Assembly (NCBI GenBank): GCA_017467085.1
Contig: JAFTSW010000004.1
Coordinates: 1-34,561, forward strand
Source of the DNA: Clostridia bacterium
Lineage (GTDB): Bacteria; Bacillota; Clostridia; Oscillospirales; CAG-272
Length of the DNA stretch: 34,561 nucleotides
Direction of reading: 5' to 3'
The notes below the pieces were generated by a model that had not been told where the DNA came from, ran no database searches, and worked only from the letters and a program-made list of their open reading frames with translations. The translations under genes were made by a program, and so were the position numbers. Below are positions 9,041 to 16,861 of this stretch, piece by piece. Position 1 is the stretch's first letter. Each line of letters opens with the position of its first letter.

Positions 9041-11344
9041 TTATACTCGATAGCTTATCTCCGTTACGATAGAGGTAACGAAGGTCAGCATTTTACCAAC
9101 AAGGCTGGAAAACAGAAATCCAACGAACATAATGATTGCCATACCAAGGATGGTTCCCAAGCAAGTAATCAAATTCTTGCCGAAGGAATAACCGTGGGTA
9201 ACCATAGTGCCGAAGAAAATAAGCAACAATGCCCAAACATAGCCGACAACCGTAATCATCGAAACGATGGCCGCTTCCTCGAAGGTCACCACATTAGAAA
9301 GAATAGTGGAGATAATCAAAAGGAAGGGCAAGGGAGCCAGCGCATAGGACGAAGCGATGAAGACATCCTTAAAGGAGCCCTCGCCGTCGAACAGCGTTGT
9401 CAAGCACCAGTTTGCGATAACCCAAAGGGCAAAGGGCAAAATCACAGAAATAAGCTGTGCGAAAATAGTGGAATATTCGCCCGTGGGGTTCATTATGTAA
9501 CCCGTACCGATGGACTGGTAGTAGAAGCCGACAACAACAAGACCGAGAATAGTCAAGGCGGCGCGTACAGAGCCACGGCGCTCGTGCTTCAAATCCCAGA
9601 AGCCATCGAAGGGGTGGAAAATAATGTGGAATACATACATGAGCTCCTGCACATAGGTTTTTCTACCGACACCGAGGAGCGCAACCTTATCGTTGTACTT
9701 CTTAGCAAAGCGGAACAGGAAGGAAATGCCTACAACCACGAGAACGATGACAATAGGAATGAGAATGAACCAGTCAGCCAACCAATCCTTTCGGATTTCC
9801 TTGTAGGCATCAGACCAGTTTTCATCGTCATACGCTGCGGACAGATATTCCATCGACAGCTCGTAGCCCGTCTTGTCATATTCTCTGTTGATTTTCAGCT
9901 CTTCCCCATCGGGCTTTCCGTTAACGGTATGCTTCACTACCACATTGTTTTCATAAACGGCAACATCGCTTTCTTTGTAATAGGACTGCCCGTCTACGGA
10001 AACGAACACAGCATCACCCTGTCTGGCATAGGCCTTACCTACGCCGATATAGGCAGAGTCGAAGTTGTTGTTAAAACGGAGAACCTCCAGCCAAGCCGTA
10101 ACGGCGGCACCGTAGGTACGGTTGTTCTCGCACGCCAAGGCAGCAATCAAAAGGTCGCCGTATTGGGTTCTCTTATAAACAGTAAAGGTGTTAGCCTTTT
10201 TATCCAGCACCAAAAGCTTGCCGTCCTGGTAGGTCAATTCGGAGATTTCCTGCATATTACCCAGCTGAATACCCTTATCACCGAAGGCGTACAGCAATAC
10301 GCCGTTCTGGTCATAGGTGAAGATTTTACTTCTCTTGAAGTCAGCGATAGACCAGGTGCCCTCGTCGCCAATCGCAACGTCAACGATGTTGGAGGCGCCC
10401 GTAGGAGCGTTCAGGTTGGTGGAGAAGCTCTGTACGTCAACCTCACCGCCGGGTCCGAAGAAGCCGTTACGCTTCATAACCTCGTCACCGTTGGAGTTCA
10501 GCTTCTTGACGGCAGCATAGTCGGCGCTATTGTTGTCAATAGAGCCCTGCTGCTCACCGCTGTCCACATAGCTGTTACTGGTTACGTAGATAAAGCCTTC
10601 CTCGTCGATGGTGATGTTATTGAAGGGCTTGGACAGGTTCTGCACCTGAGAGTTACGCTGCTCCTCAGTCTGGAAACGGCGCCAGATGATGTCAAGGATA
10701 TTGTAGGAGGCGTTCTGCGCACCGATAAAGCCGGTAAACAGACCCTCGCTGGTCATTACAATAACGCCCTCGGAGGTTTCGGAGGATACAACGTAAATCT
10801 TGCCGTACTGGTCAACAGCCATAGAGATGGGCTTGTATGCCGTGTCAGTTCCAAAGAGCGTGCCGTAAGGCTTTTCAATGGTTCTGACAAAGCTTCCCTC
10901 TTTATCGAAGATAACGATACGCGCCTTGGCAGTATCGCAGACGTAGATGAATTCGTCATTGACGAACACACCCGCGCAACCGCTCAAGGAGTCATTAAAT
11001 CCGTTATTATCGAAGGACTGCAGAACAAACTTGTAGCTGTAATTGACCCCCTCTAACACAACGATTCTGTTGTTACTGGGGTCAGCGATGTACACATTTC
11101 CGTCCTTGTCAACCTCAATATCAGTGGGAGAACTGAAGTTGGCAAAGCCTGCAGGCGCATTGGGAATGTCCATAAAGCCAACGGAACGGATGGGCGTGTA
11201 TGCCGAGGGAGAATACAGGGCAAATCCCTCGGAGGAGTAGGTGTAGGTCTGATACGGCTCTTGCGCAAAGGAGGCAAAGGAGCCAAGCATCATCACCATC
11301 ACCAGCATCAGAAGCAGGAGAGTAACGATTTTATTCTTTTTCAT
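9041..11344 (-). CDS. NHL beta-propeller / TPR-like / Yip1 membrane protein
   Basis: This 767-aa protein has a signal peptide (about 1-27). Repeated NHL-type blades follow (about 65-395; e.g. PTDIEVDKDGNVYIADPSNN at 73-92), forming an extracytoplasmic propeller. Next is a TPR-like helical segment (about 398-520), then a membrane anchor (about 525-546) and a Yip1-type multi-helix domain (about 565-760, starting HIIFHPFDGFWDLKHERRG). The helical segment is interrupted by a hydrophilic beta-rich insert (about 443-490). This architecture recurs, as far as I know, in Clostridia and Paenibacillus operons with DUF5696 proteins and sugar permeases, but I know of no tested function. A plausible role is a membrane-anchored scaffold or sensor for the transporter. 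The start has AAGGAGGG upstream; the preceding permease ends 12 bp away. Confidence 0.82.
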   Translation of the reverse strand: MKKNKIVTLLLLMLVMVMMLGSFASFAQEPYQTYTYSSEGFALYSPSAYTPIRSVGFMDIPNAPAGFANFSSPTDIEVDKDGNVYIADPSNNRIVVLEGVNYSYKFVLQSFDNNGFNDSLSGCAGVFVNDEFIYVCDTAKARIVIFDKEGSFVRTIEKPYGTLFGTDTAYKPISMAVDQYGKIYVVSSETSEGVIVMTSEGLFTGFIGAQNASYNILDIIWRRFQTEEQRNSQVQNLSKPFNNITIDEEGFIYVTSNSYVDSGEQQGSIDNNSADYAAVKKLNSNGDEVMKRNGFFGPGGEVDVQSFSTNLNAPTGASNIVDVAIGDEGTWSIADFKRSKIFTYDQNGVLLYAFGDKGIQLGNMQEISELTYQDGKLLVLDKKANTFTVYKRTQYGDLLIAALACENNRTYGAAVTAWLEVLRFNNNFDSAYIGVGKAYARQGDAVFVSVDGQSYYKESDVAVYENNVVVKHTVNGKPDGEELKINREYDKTGYELSMEYLSAAYDDENWSDAYKEIRKDWLADWFILIPIVIVLVVVGISFLFRFAKKYNDKVALLGVGRKTYVQELMYVFHIIFHPFDGFWDLKHERRGSVRAALTILGLVVVGFYYQSIGTGYIMNPTGEYSTIFAQLISVILPFALWVIANWCLTTLFDGEGSFKDVFIASSYALAPLPFLLIISTILSNVVTFEEAAIVSMITVVGYVWALLLIFFGTMVTHGYSFGKNLITCLGTILGMAIIMFVGFLFSSLVGKMLTFVTSIVTEISYRV

Positions 11345-11356
11345 ATGTTTCCCTCC

Positions 11357-12232
11357 TTAATCCTTCATACCGGAAGAGCCCATCGTTTCAATAATCTGGC
11401 TCTGGCTCAAAACGAATACCGTGATAGGTACCAGCATCATAACAACCGTCGCAGCGGCAGAAGCACCCGCACGGGCAATACCCGCCGTTACAACCTGCGA
11501 AATGGCGTAGTTGAAGGTTTTCAACTGCTCCGAGTGAATGTAAATGGAAGCACCGGAGTTCCAAAGTCCCTTAAAGGACTCGATAATCAAGGTCAGCCAA
11601 GCAGGCTTAACCATAGGCATCGCAATAACCCAGAAGGTACGGAACTCAGAGGCACCGTCCAGACGGGCGGATTCCAGAACCGCATCGGAAACGGTAGATT
11701 CCATAAACTGCTTCATCAAGTAAAGACCCATTGTGCCTGCTAAAGCGGGAACGATTAAAGCCAAATAGGTGTCAATCATGTTCAAGGCGGTCATAATGAT
11801 AAAATTGGAAAGCTGGTTAACCGTTTGATGGAACATCAAGGACAAAACGACAATTTGGAAAAGAATGTTTCTTCCCGGGAACTTGATTTTTGCCAAGGCA
11901 TAAGCTGCCATGGAAGCAAGCAAAAGGTTACCGAAGGTACCTGTCAAGGAAATGAACACCGTGTTAAAGATATAACGGGAGAACGGTACCCAGGATTCGT
12001 TCATCAGCTGGAACAAATCCGAAAAGTTCATTAAGGTCGGGCTCTTTACAAGAAATCTCGGCGGGAACATCCACAGCTCGTCAAGAGGCTTCAAGGACTG
12101 CGAGATAACGTAAAGCATCGGTATAAACATGAATGCGCCCAAAATTACCAAAAGAACGGTAATGCCCGCATCGCCACCTGCGGAACGGTTAAGGACGACT
12201 TTATGACGGCGTGTTCTTAATTTTGCACTCAT
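11357..12232 (-). CDS. Carbohydrate ABC transporter permease, MalG type (first pair)
   Basis: This CUT1-family inner-membrane subunit has 291 aa from the chosen start, the usual MalG length. It shows six hydrophobic helices and the EAA loop LESARLDGASEF...IAMP in the last third. I start it at ATG 12232, one base after the upstream gene's stop, because AAAGGTGGG lies about 8 nt before it. The longest open frame would begin at 12271 inside the preceding gene without a good ribosome site. The near-zero spacing implies translational coupling to the MalF-type partner. It belongs to the seven-gene operon; the substrate is unknown. Confidence 0.93.
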   Translation of the reverse strand: MSAKLRTRRHKVVLNRSAGGDAGITVLLVILGAFMFIPMLYVISQSLKPLDELWMFPPRFLVKSPTLMNFSDLFQLMNESWVPFSRYIFNTVFISLTGTFGNLLLASMAAYALAKIKFPGRNILFQIVVLSLMFHQTVNQLSNFIIMTALNMIDTYLALIVPALAGTMGLYLMKQFMESTVSDAVLESARLDGASEFRTFWVIAMPMVKPAWLTLIIESFKGLWNSGASIYIHSEQLKTFNYAISQVVTAGIARAGASAAATVVMMLVPITVFVLSQSQIIETMGSSGMKD

Positions 12233-12233
12233 A

Positions 12234-13178
12234 TCACTGTCCCACCTTTGAAAGCGCTTTTTTGATGACAATGTTACAGGTCATCATGATTAAGAATAAG
12301 AATACTGCGATTGCGGATGCATATCCGACCTCGTAGCGCTGGCCGGCAAAGTCATCCAGATGGTGCATGATGGTGTGCGCCGCATAGTCTACCGAGGGGA
12401 AGCCCGCCAAGGCAGTAACGATAGCACCGAAGCCGAAGGACTGGGTAATCGAAAGCACGGCACCGAACATCAGCTGAGGACGCATGGAAGGCAGGGTTAT
12501 GTACCAAAGCTCCTGCCAACGGTTCTTGATACCGTCCACGGCGCCTGCCTCATACTGCGAGCGGTCAACCGTTTGAAGACCTGCAATGAAGGACAGGAAC
12601 GCGGTTCCCAGAGAGGTCCACAGGGCAACGACGATACAAAGCGGCATTACCCAGCTGGCGTTCTGGAAGAACATAATGGGGGTATCAATAATGTTCAGGT
12701 TCAACAGCGTACCGTTTACCCAACCGTAGGAGTCACTGGAGAACAGAATCGTCCAAACGATGTAAACAGAGCCGGAAATGGAGGGAGCGTAGAAAATCAA
12801 AGTAACAACCGCACGGATTTTCGGCTCCAGCTCGTTAATGAACCAAGCAACCAGGAAGGACAAAAGATAGGAAACAGGTCCCGTGATGGCTGCAAAAATC
12901 AACGTATTTTTACAAGCAATGATAAAGATGTCGTCCTCCAGGAACAGGTGGATATAGTTGTTCATACCAACCCAAACGGGAGGCTCAAGCATATTAAACT
13001 CCGTAAAGCTGAAAAAGATAGACAGCATAACGGGGAAAACGGTAAACACGAAAAACAGTAGAAAGAAGGGAGCGCACATCAGATAGGCAACTTTATTGCG
13101 TTTCATCTCTTTCCATGTCCATTGCGCCATTGTCATATCCTTGCGGGATACAGGACGCTTTGCTTCATTCTGTGACAT
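12234..13178 (-). CDS. Sugar ABC transporter permease, MalF type (first pair)
   Basis: This 314-aa permease has an N-terminal cytoplasmic tail of about 30 residues, the first helix near 32-55, and the EAA motif YEAGAVDGIKNRW...ITLP. The length and pattern match MalF-like subunits of Gram-positive sugar importers, which lack the long MalF P2 loop. AAAAGGAG precedes the ATG. It is the first membrane gene after the solute-binding protein (38-bp gap), so this pair is the most likely direct partner of that protein. The C-terminal codons contain a cre-like GAAAGCGCTTT palindrome, which I take as coding coincidence. Confidence 0.93.
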   Translation of the reverse strand: MSQNEAKRPVSRKDMTMAQWTWKEMKRNKVAYLMCAPFFLLFFVFTVFPVMLSIFFSFTEFNMLEPPVWVGMNNYIHLFLEDDIFIIACKNTLIFAAITGPVSYLLSFLVAWFINELEPKIRAVVTLIFYAPSISGSVYIVWTILFSSDSYGWVNGTLLNLNIIDTPIMFFQNASWVMPLCIVVALWTSLGTAFLSFIAGLQTVDRSQYEAGAVDGIKNRWQELWYITLPSMRPQLMFGAVLSITQSFGFGAIVTALAGFPSVDYAAHTIMHHLDDFAGQRYEVGYASAIAVFLFLIMMTCNIVIKKALSKVGQ

Positions 13179-13216
13179 GTACTTTTTCTCCTTTTAATCT
13201 TAAAGTATCGCTTGGA

Positions 13217-16200
13217 TTACTGGTTGTTCTTCTCTAAGCGGGCTTCCTCAGGGGTCTGACCCGATTCAAGAGTAGGTAATCCAAACTCTTCTCTCTTTCG
13301 TGTAATTTCTTGGTTGATGGCGTTGATGTAACTCTGCAGTGCCTCAACCGCGTCCGCGCCGTCATTGTAAGCATCCAAGAAAGCAAATTTGGTGTAACGG
13401 GCGATAATGTAGCTTCCGGGGTAGTTGGGAATAGCGGAAAGGTTCTCAAACTGGGCAAGCAGACTTGCAAGCTCGGAGGCACTCCAGGACAGCTCAGCCA
13501 ATGCCTGAATGTTTGCGGAGTCATACTTGGCGGCAGGGCCAACCAAGGCAACCATTTCGTTACCGTACTGTGCCTGCACAGAGCCCTGTGCCTGCCACTT
13601 CATATATTCCCAAGTGGCTTCGGGAGCTTCGCATCCGTACAGCATAACCGTCGCGGTTACCGTTACGAAGGAGTCATTGTTTACGGTTCCGTCATCGCGA
13701 ACCATACCGGGAATATTGGTAAATGCCCAAAGTCCGCGAATTTCGGTAGCAAACACGACCAACGTGTTATAAGTAGTTGCGTAGTCGGCAATCAAAATCG
13801 GAATTTCACCAGTTCTCAAACGGTTAGGTCCGTCAAATGCCGTGGGGAAGGAATAGTCAGTGTAGAGTCTGGAGCAGAACTGGAATGCGTTCAGAGCAAT
13901 ATCGGTATCAAGACCGATTGCGGCGCCCGCATAGTCGGGGTCATCGGTGTATCTCCAGAGGTTACCGCCAAACTGATAGAGGAATACGTTAATGGCAAAT
14001 TCATAGCCAAGACCAATCTGCATGTTGTTTGCCTGCAAGGTGGGGATGGTTGCCAAAACTTCGTCCCAGGTTTCGGGAACGTCAATCTGAAGCTCTGCCA
14101 GAACGTCACGTCTGTAGAACATCATCTGGATACTCGCCTTCTCGGGCAAGCCATAGCTCTTTCCGAAGAGGCTGATAGGAATCATTGTGGCTGCGTTAAA
14201 GGAAATCTTAGAGGAGTCAACGAGCTCGTCTTTTTCATTGTAGTAGAAGGTGGTGCGGTCAACGATTTTATCCTTCTCTGTTTCCGCAACCTCGTTACCG
14301 TTGGCATCAACCGGAACGTTTGTTCTGTAATAGCTGTAGCCAAGAGCATCCTTGAAGCCGTCAAGTCCCTCAATGCTCACGATGGCGTTACGGATAGCGT
14401 AGTTGATAACGCTTGCCGCATCAAGACCGATATAGGAATCAGGTCCCTTCTTTGCCAAAACGGAGGGGAGCAGTGTTGTCGCCGTAACCAGCTTTAGGTT
14501 AACCGCGATATTGTTCTTGGGGGTAAAGTCATTGTTGATAAGGTTACGCCAAATCTGGGACTGGTCACGTCCGTATGCAATCCAAACCTCGATGGTGGGA
14601 ATTTCTGCCTCGCTATCGGTAACGCCCATTGCGTTATAGTCAACGAAGAAGCTGGCGATAAAGGAGGTAAACTCATACCAGAAGGACTGGAAGATATTGG
14701 CGTTTGCCTTAGGCATAGCAGCCTCAGGGGACTGGATGGTGTAATAGTCAACCGTCAAGGACTGTGCCTTCGCGCTATTAATCCAAGTACCGAGAGTACC
14801 GATGTAGGATTTCAGGTTAGCAAGGTTAGGCGCGATTTCGTCCTCGTAGGTACCCATTCTTTCCAGCAAACGGTAGATGGTTTCCAGGGTCGCGATATTG
14901 GAGCCGGAGGTTCCGCAGATAGCAACCATGTTGTCTGCCTGCTGCTTCAGAATCGTCGCCTGAATCAAAAGCTGACGAATAGTAGAGGGCATTACGCTGG
15001 AGAAGTTATAGTCGCGGTACTGGTCGGGAGAAGCGCCCGTCAGCTTCAGGATTTCAAGATAGCAATCGTTGATAGCAGACAGAGAGCTTTCAATGGTTTC
15101 CAGAATGGCGGCCATGTCGCCAAGACCAACCTCCATACACAGGGTGTAGGTAACGCCTTCCTCAAAGTAGAAGGAGAGCGTATCTTCTCCGTTATTCAAG
15201 GCACCAACCTGCCAGTTGTTGGCATAGTTGAAGCGCGCATAGTAGCACTCGTCATAAGGTACGGAAGGCGTTCCGTCCTCATAACCGTACTCGCCGCCCG
15301 CAAGCTTGATAACACGGGTGGTGAACATACCCTGCAGAGCAGTCTGCTTGAAACGGGCTACAATATTATATATACCGCTCTCGGACACCTGGAAGGTATA
15401 GGATGCCCACTGTCCGTTGGTAGAATAGCTGGAAGCACCAATGGTATTGATTTTCTGAGAGAAGGAATCAATAGGAGCGGTCAAGGAAGACGAACGGTCG
15501 TTGGCAGGATATACTGCGGTATCGGATACAAAATCGGGGGTTTCAGCGCGAAGATATACAATTTCGGCATTGGGAGAAGCATTGGTATAGCCCTTCTCTG
15601 CCCATTCAGCCTTGTAATCCTCAAGGGACTTCAGCTCCTCCACGGGGAAAAGCGTGATAGAGGTGATAACGAGGGGCTCCTTCGTGCCAACCAAAGAAAG
15701 GGAGCGGGTCCCTGCCTTGAAGAAGAATTGGAAGGGCTCGTTGTAGAAGCCGTCGATATCGGTGCATTCATATGTACGCTTTGCGGACACCTGGCTGATG
15801 TCAGGACGAATGTCATTCCCGTTGACGTCAGCGTCAAAGGTGTTATTGCCGTTTTCATCCTTCTTCACATAATCATATTTCCAGACCTTGGAGAATGCCA
15901 AGGAGCGTGCCTCATCAAAGGGAACGACGCCGTCCAAATAGAGCTTGCGCTCGATGCCGGAGTTTTTCCCTTCAACGGTGTGATACTCAATGCGGATACC
16001 GTAAAGGCCCTCTTGCGCTTCGGAAATATCAAAGGTCCAGGTAACCTCGCCAACTTCAGGCAGGTACAAGCCCGTCTGTCCGTTGGGAAGCTCATACTCG
16101 TACACCTTATTTTTCAAATCGGTGCTATTGAGCAAGTCCTTTGCCGTATAGTTAAGAACGGGAATAGGGATTTCATTCTCTCCCTTCTTCGCCTGGTCCT

Positions 16201-16372
16201 TAATGCAGCCTGCCAGATAGTTTCCGTAGGATTCAGCAGTCAAGGACGCCAAAAGCTCAGAGTAAGAGTCCTCCGTTGCACCAGATGCGGCAGAAGTGCT
16301 TACGCCTCCGACTCCTACCAGCATACACAGGGCAAGAAGAACCGCCACGAGTTTTGTCCAACGTGTCTTCAT
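13217..16372 (-). CDS. Giant extracellular solute-binding protein with N-terminal carbohydrate-binding-like domains
   Basis: This 1051-aa exported protein is the first gene of the operon. A signal peptide (about 1-29, cleavage near STSAA) has no convincing lipobox. Residues about 75-245 form a beta-rich module (GEVTWTFDISEAQEGLYGIR) and about 300-420 a second one (NGQWASYTFQVSESGIYNIV); both look like galactose-binding-fold/CBM6-type modules. A helical stretch (about 420-540) follows. The C-terminal part (about 592-1030) reads as a family 1 solute-binding fold, with VLAELQIDVPETWDEV and a later WEYMKWQ segment. Ordinary sugar-binding proteins have 400-550 aa, so this is about twice the usual length. 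Without a lipobox, its tether to the cell is unclear. It probably captures an oligosaccharide or glycan for the adjacent permeases. AAGGAAG precedes the ATG. Confidence 0.88.
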   Translation of the reverse strand: MKTRWTKLVAVLLALCMLVGVGGVSTSAASGATEDSYSELLASLTAESYGNYLAGCIKDQAKKGENEIPIPVLNYTAKDLLNSTDLKNKVYEYELPNGQTGLYLPEVGEVTWTFDISEAQEGLYGIRIEYHTVEGKNSGIERKLYLDGVVPFDEARSLAFSKVWKYDYVKKDENGNNTFDADVNGNDIRPDISQVSAKRTYECTDIDGFYNEPFQFFFKAGTRSLSLVGTKEPLVITSITLFPVEELKSLEDYKAEWAEKGYTNASPNAEIVYLRAETPDFVSDTAVYPANDRSSSLTAPIDSFSQKINTIGASSYSTNGQWASYTFQVSESGIYNIVARFKQTALQGMFTTRVIKLAGGEYGYEDGTPSVPYDECYYARFNYANNWQVGALNNGEDTLSFYFEEGVTYTLCMEVGLGDMAAILETIESSLSAINDCYLEILKLTGASPDQYRDYNFSSVMPSTIRQLLIQATILKQQADNMVAICGTSGSNIATLETIYRLLERMGTYEDEIAPNLANLKSYIGTLGTWINSAKAQSLTVDYYTIQSPEAAMPKANANIFQSFWYEFTSFIASFFVDYNAMGVTDSEAEIPTIEVWIAYGRDQSQIWRNLINNDFTPKNNIAVNLKLVTATTLLPSVLAKKGPDSYIGLDAASVINYAIRNAIVSIEGLDGFKDALGYSYYRTNVPVDANGNEVAETEKDKIVDRTTFYYNEKDELVDSSKISFNAATMIPISLFGKSYGLPEKASIQMMFYRRDVLAELQIDVPETWDEVLATIPTLQANNMQIGLGYEFAINVFLYQFGGNLWRYTDDPDYAGAAIGLDTDIALNAFQFCSRLYTDYSFPTAFDGPNRLRTGEIPILIADYATTYNTLVVFATEIRGLWAFTNIPGMVRDDGTVNNDSFVTVTATVMLYGCEAPEATWEYMKWQAQGSVQAQYGNEMVALVGPAAKYDSANIQALAELSWSASELASLLAQFENLSAIPNYPGSYIIARYTKFAFLDAYNDGADAVEALQSYINAINQEITRKREEFGLPTLESGQTPEEARLEKNNQ

Positions 16373-16410
16373 GTGTGTCTTCCTTCCAGTTTTTTGTGAA
16401 TTGATAAGCC

Positions 16411-16445
16411 ACTATGGCACAAAAAGGGCATAAATCGGCCATAGT
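16411..16445 (-). promoter_or_regulatory. Leader hairpin upstream of the solute-binding protein gene
   Basis: A perfect 8-bp inverted repeat, ACTATGGC (16411-16418) and GCCATAGT (16438-16445), with a 19-nt loop lies in the predicted 5' UTR, downstream of the promoter and about 40 bp before the start codon. There is no T-run, so it is not a terminator. It may be an RNA element or a DNA operator. Confidence 0.4.
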
Positions 16446-16462
16446 TAAATTATCTCCTTTAT

Positions 16463-16491
16463 ATAATAACATTTCTTTCTTTGGTTGTCAA
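16463..16491 (-). promoter_or_regulatory. Sigma-A promoter of the seven-gene ABC/DUF5696 operon
   Basis: On the minus strand, TTGACA (16486-16491) and TATTAT (16463-16468) are separated by 17 bp. The expected transcript start is near 16456, giving a leader of about 80 nt before the solute-binding protein. No other convincing promoter was noticed within the operon. Confidence 0.87.
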
Positions 16492-16622
16492 GCATCAAAA
16501 AAACCTTTTTTTCGCTTTGAAATCTTATTTTTTTCAAAAAAATCAAAAAAGCCCTTCACCTGTCCCTCACATTTTCCGCACGAATGCTCTTGGGCATTTT
16601 GTATATGTAAATATTTTTTACT

Positions 16623-16669
16623 AAAAACAGCCAAAAATGCGGCTTTTTGCCGAATTTTTGGCTGTTTTT
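16623..16669 (-). terminator. Terminator of mnmA (bidirectional hairpin)
   Basis: A 16-bp perfect inverted repeat (16623-16638 and 16654-16669) is extended by an inner CGGC/GCCG stem with a T5 loop (A5 on the minus strand). Its A5 and T5 ends allow termination on either strand. It lies about 190 bp beyond the mnmA stop and also insulates the ABC operon promoter. Confidence 0.75.
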
Positions 16670-16749
16670 GATATATCGTGTAAATTGTATTTACCAAAAG
16701 CACAGAATTACCTGATTTAACCAATTTGTTTTTGCTATCTTTTATTGTC

Positions 16750-16835
16750 ATTTTGCACAAATTTTTGGGTAAATTTTCTACATGGTAGCATTTTGCACAA
16801 AAATGAAGGATTTTTTTGTATTTTGCTTAAAAATG
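16750..16835. repeat. Three phased direct repeats of ATTTTGCNNAAA
   Basis: Copies start at 16750, 16790 and 16820. Copies 1 and 2 share CATTTTGCACAAA exactly (13 bp). Copies 2 and 3 share ATTTTGC-NN-AAAAATG. The start-to-start spacings of 40 and 30 bp are whole helical turns, so the copies face the same side of the DNA. The core TTTGCACAAA has partial dyad symmetry. They may be protein-binding sites, but the region is AT-rich and chance is not excluded. Confidence 0.45.
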
Positions 16836-16861
16836 CCAAAATTAACCGTTTTTCTGCCACT

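Larger units (their letters stand above)
16373..16861. other. 489-bp AT-rich intergenic region
   Basis: No credible gene was found. Reading leftward from mnmA, it holds three phased ATTTTGC repeats (16750-16835), a short dyad GTAAAT-N3-ATTTAC near 16680, a bidirectional terminator (16623-16669), the operon promoter (16463-16491) and a leader hairpin (16411-16445). A 90-codon open frame on the minus strand (16488-16760) crosses the terminator and is low-complexity, so I do not call it a gene. Confidence 0.7.

Noticed and set aside
12241-12258. A GAAAGCGCTTT palindrome resembling a CcpA cre site
   Set aside because: It encodes Lys-Ala-Leu-Ser-Lys codons at the end of a permease gene, deep inside the operon, and is more simply coding sequence.
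16257-16472. A 71-codon open frame with GGAG upstream, starting in the sugar operon leader
   Set aside because: Most of it overlaps the solute-binding protein gene in another frame, and the sequence after the overlap looks like a frame shadow. A very short leader peptide cannot be excluded but is not supported.
16488-16760. A 90-codon open frame on the minus strand in the large intergenic region
   Set aside because: It runs through the mnmA terminator hairpin, is Lys/Phe-rich low-complexity sequence and lacks a ribosome site.
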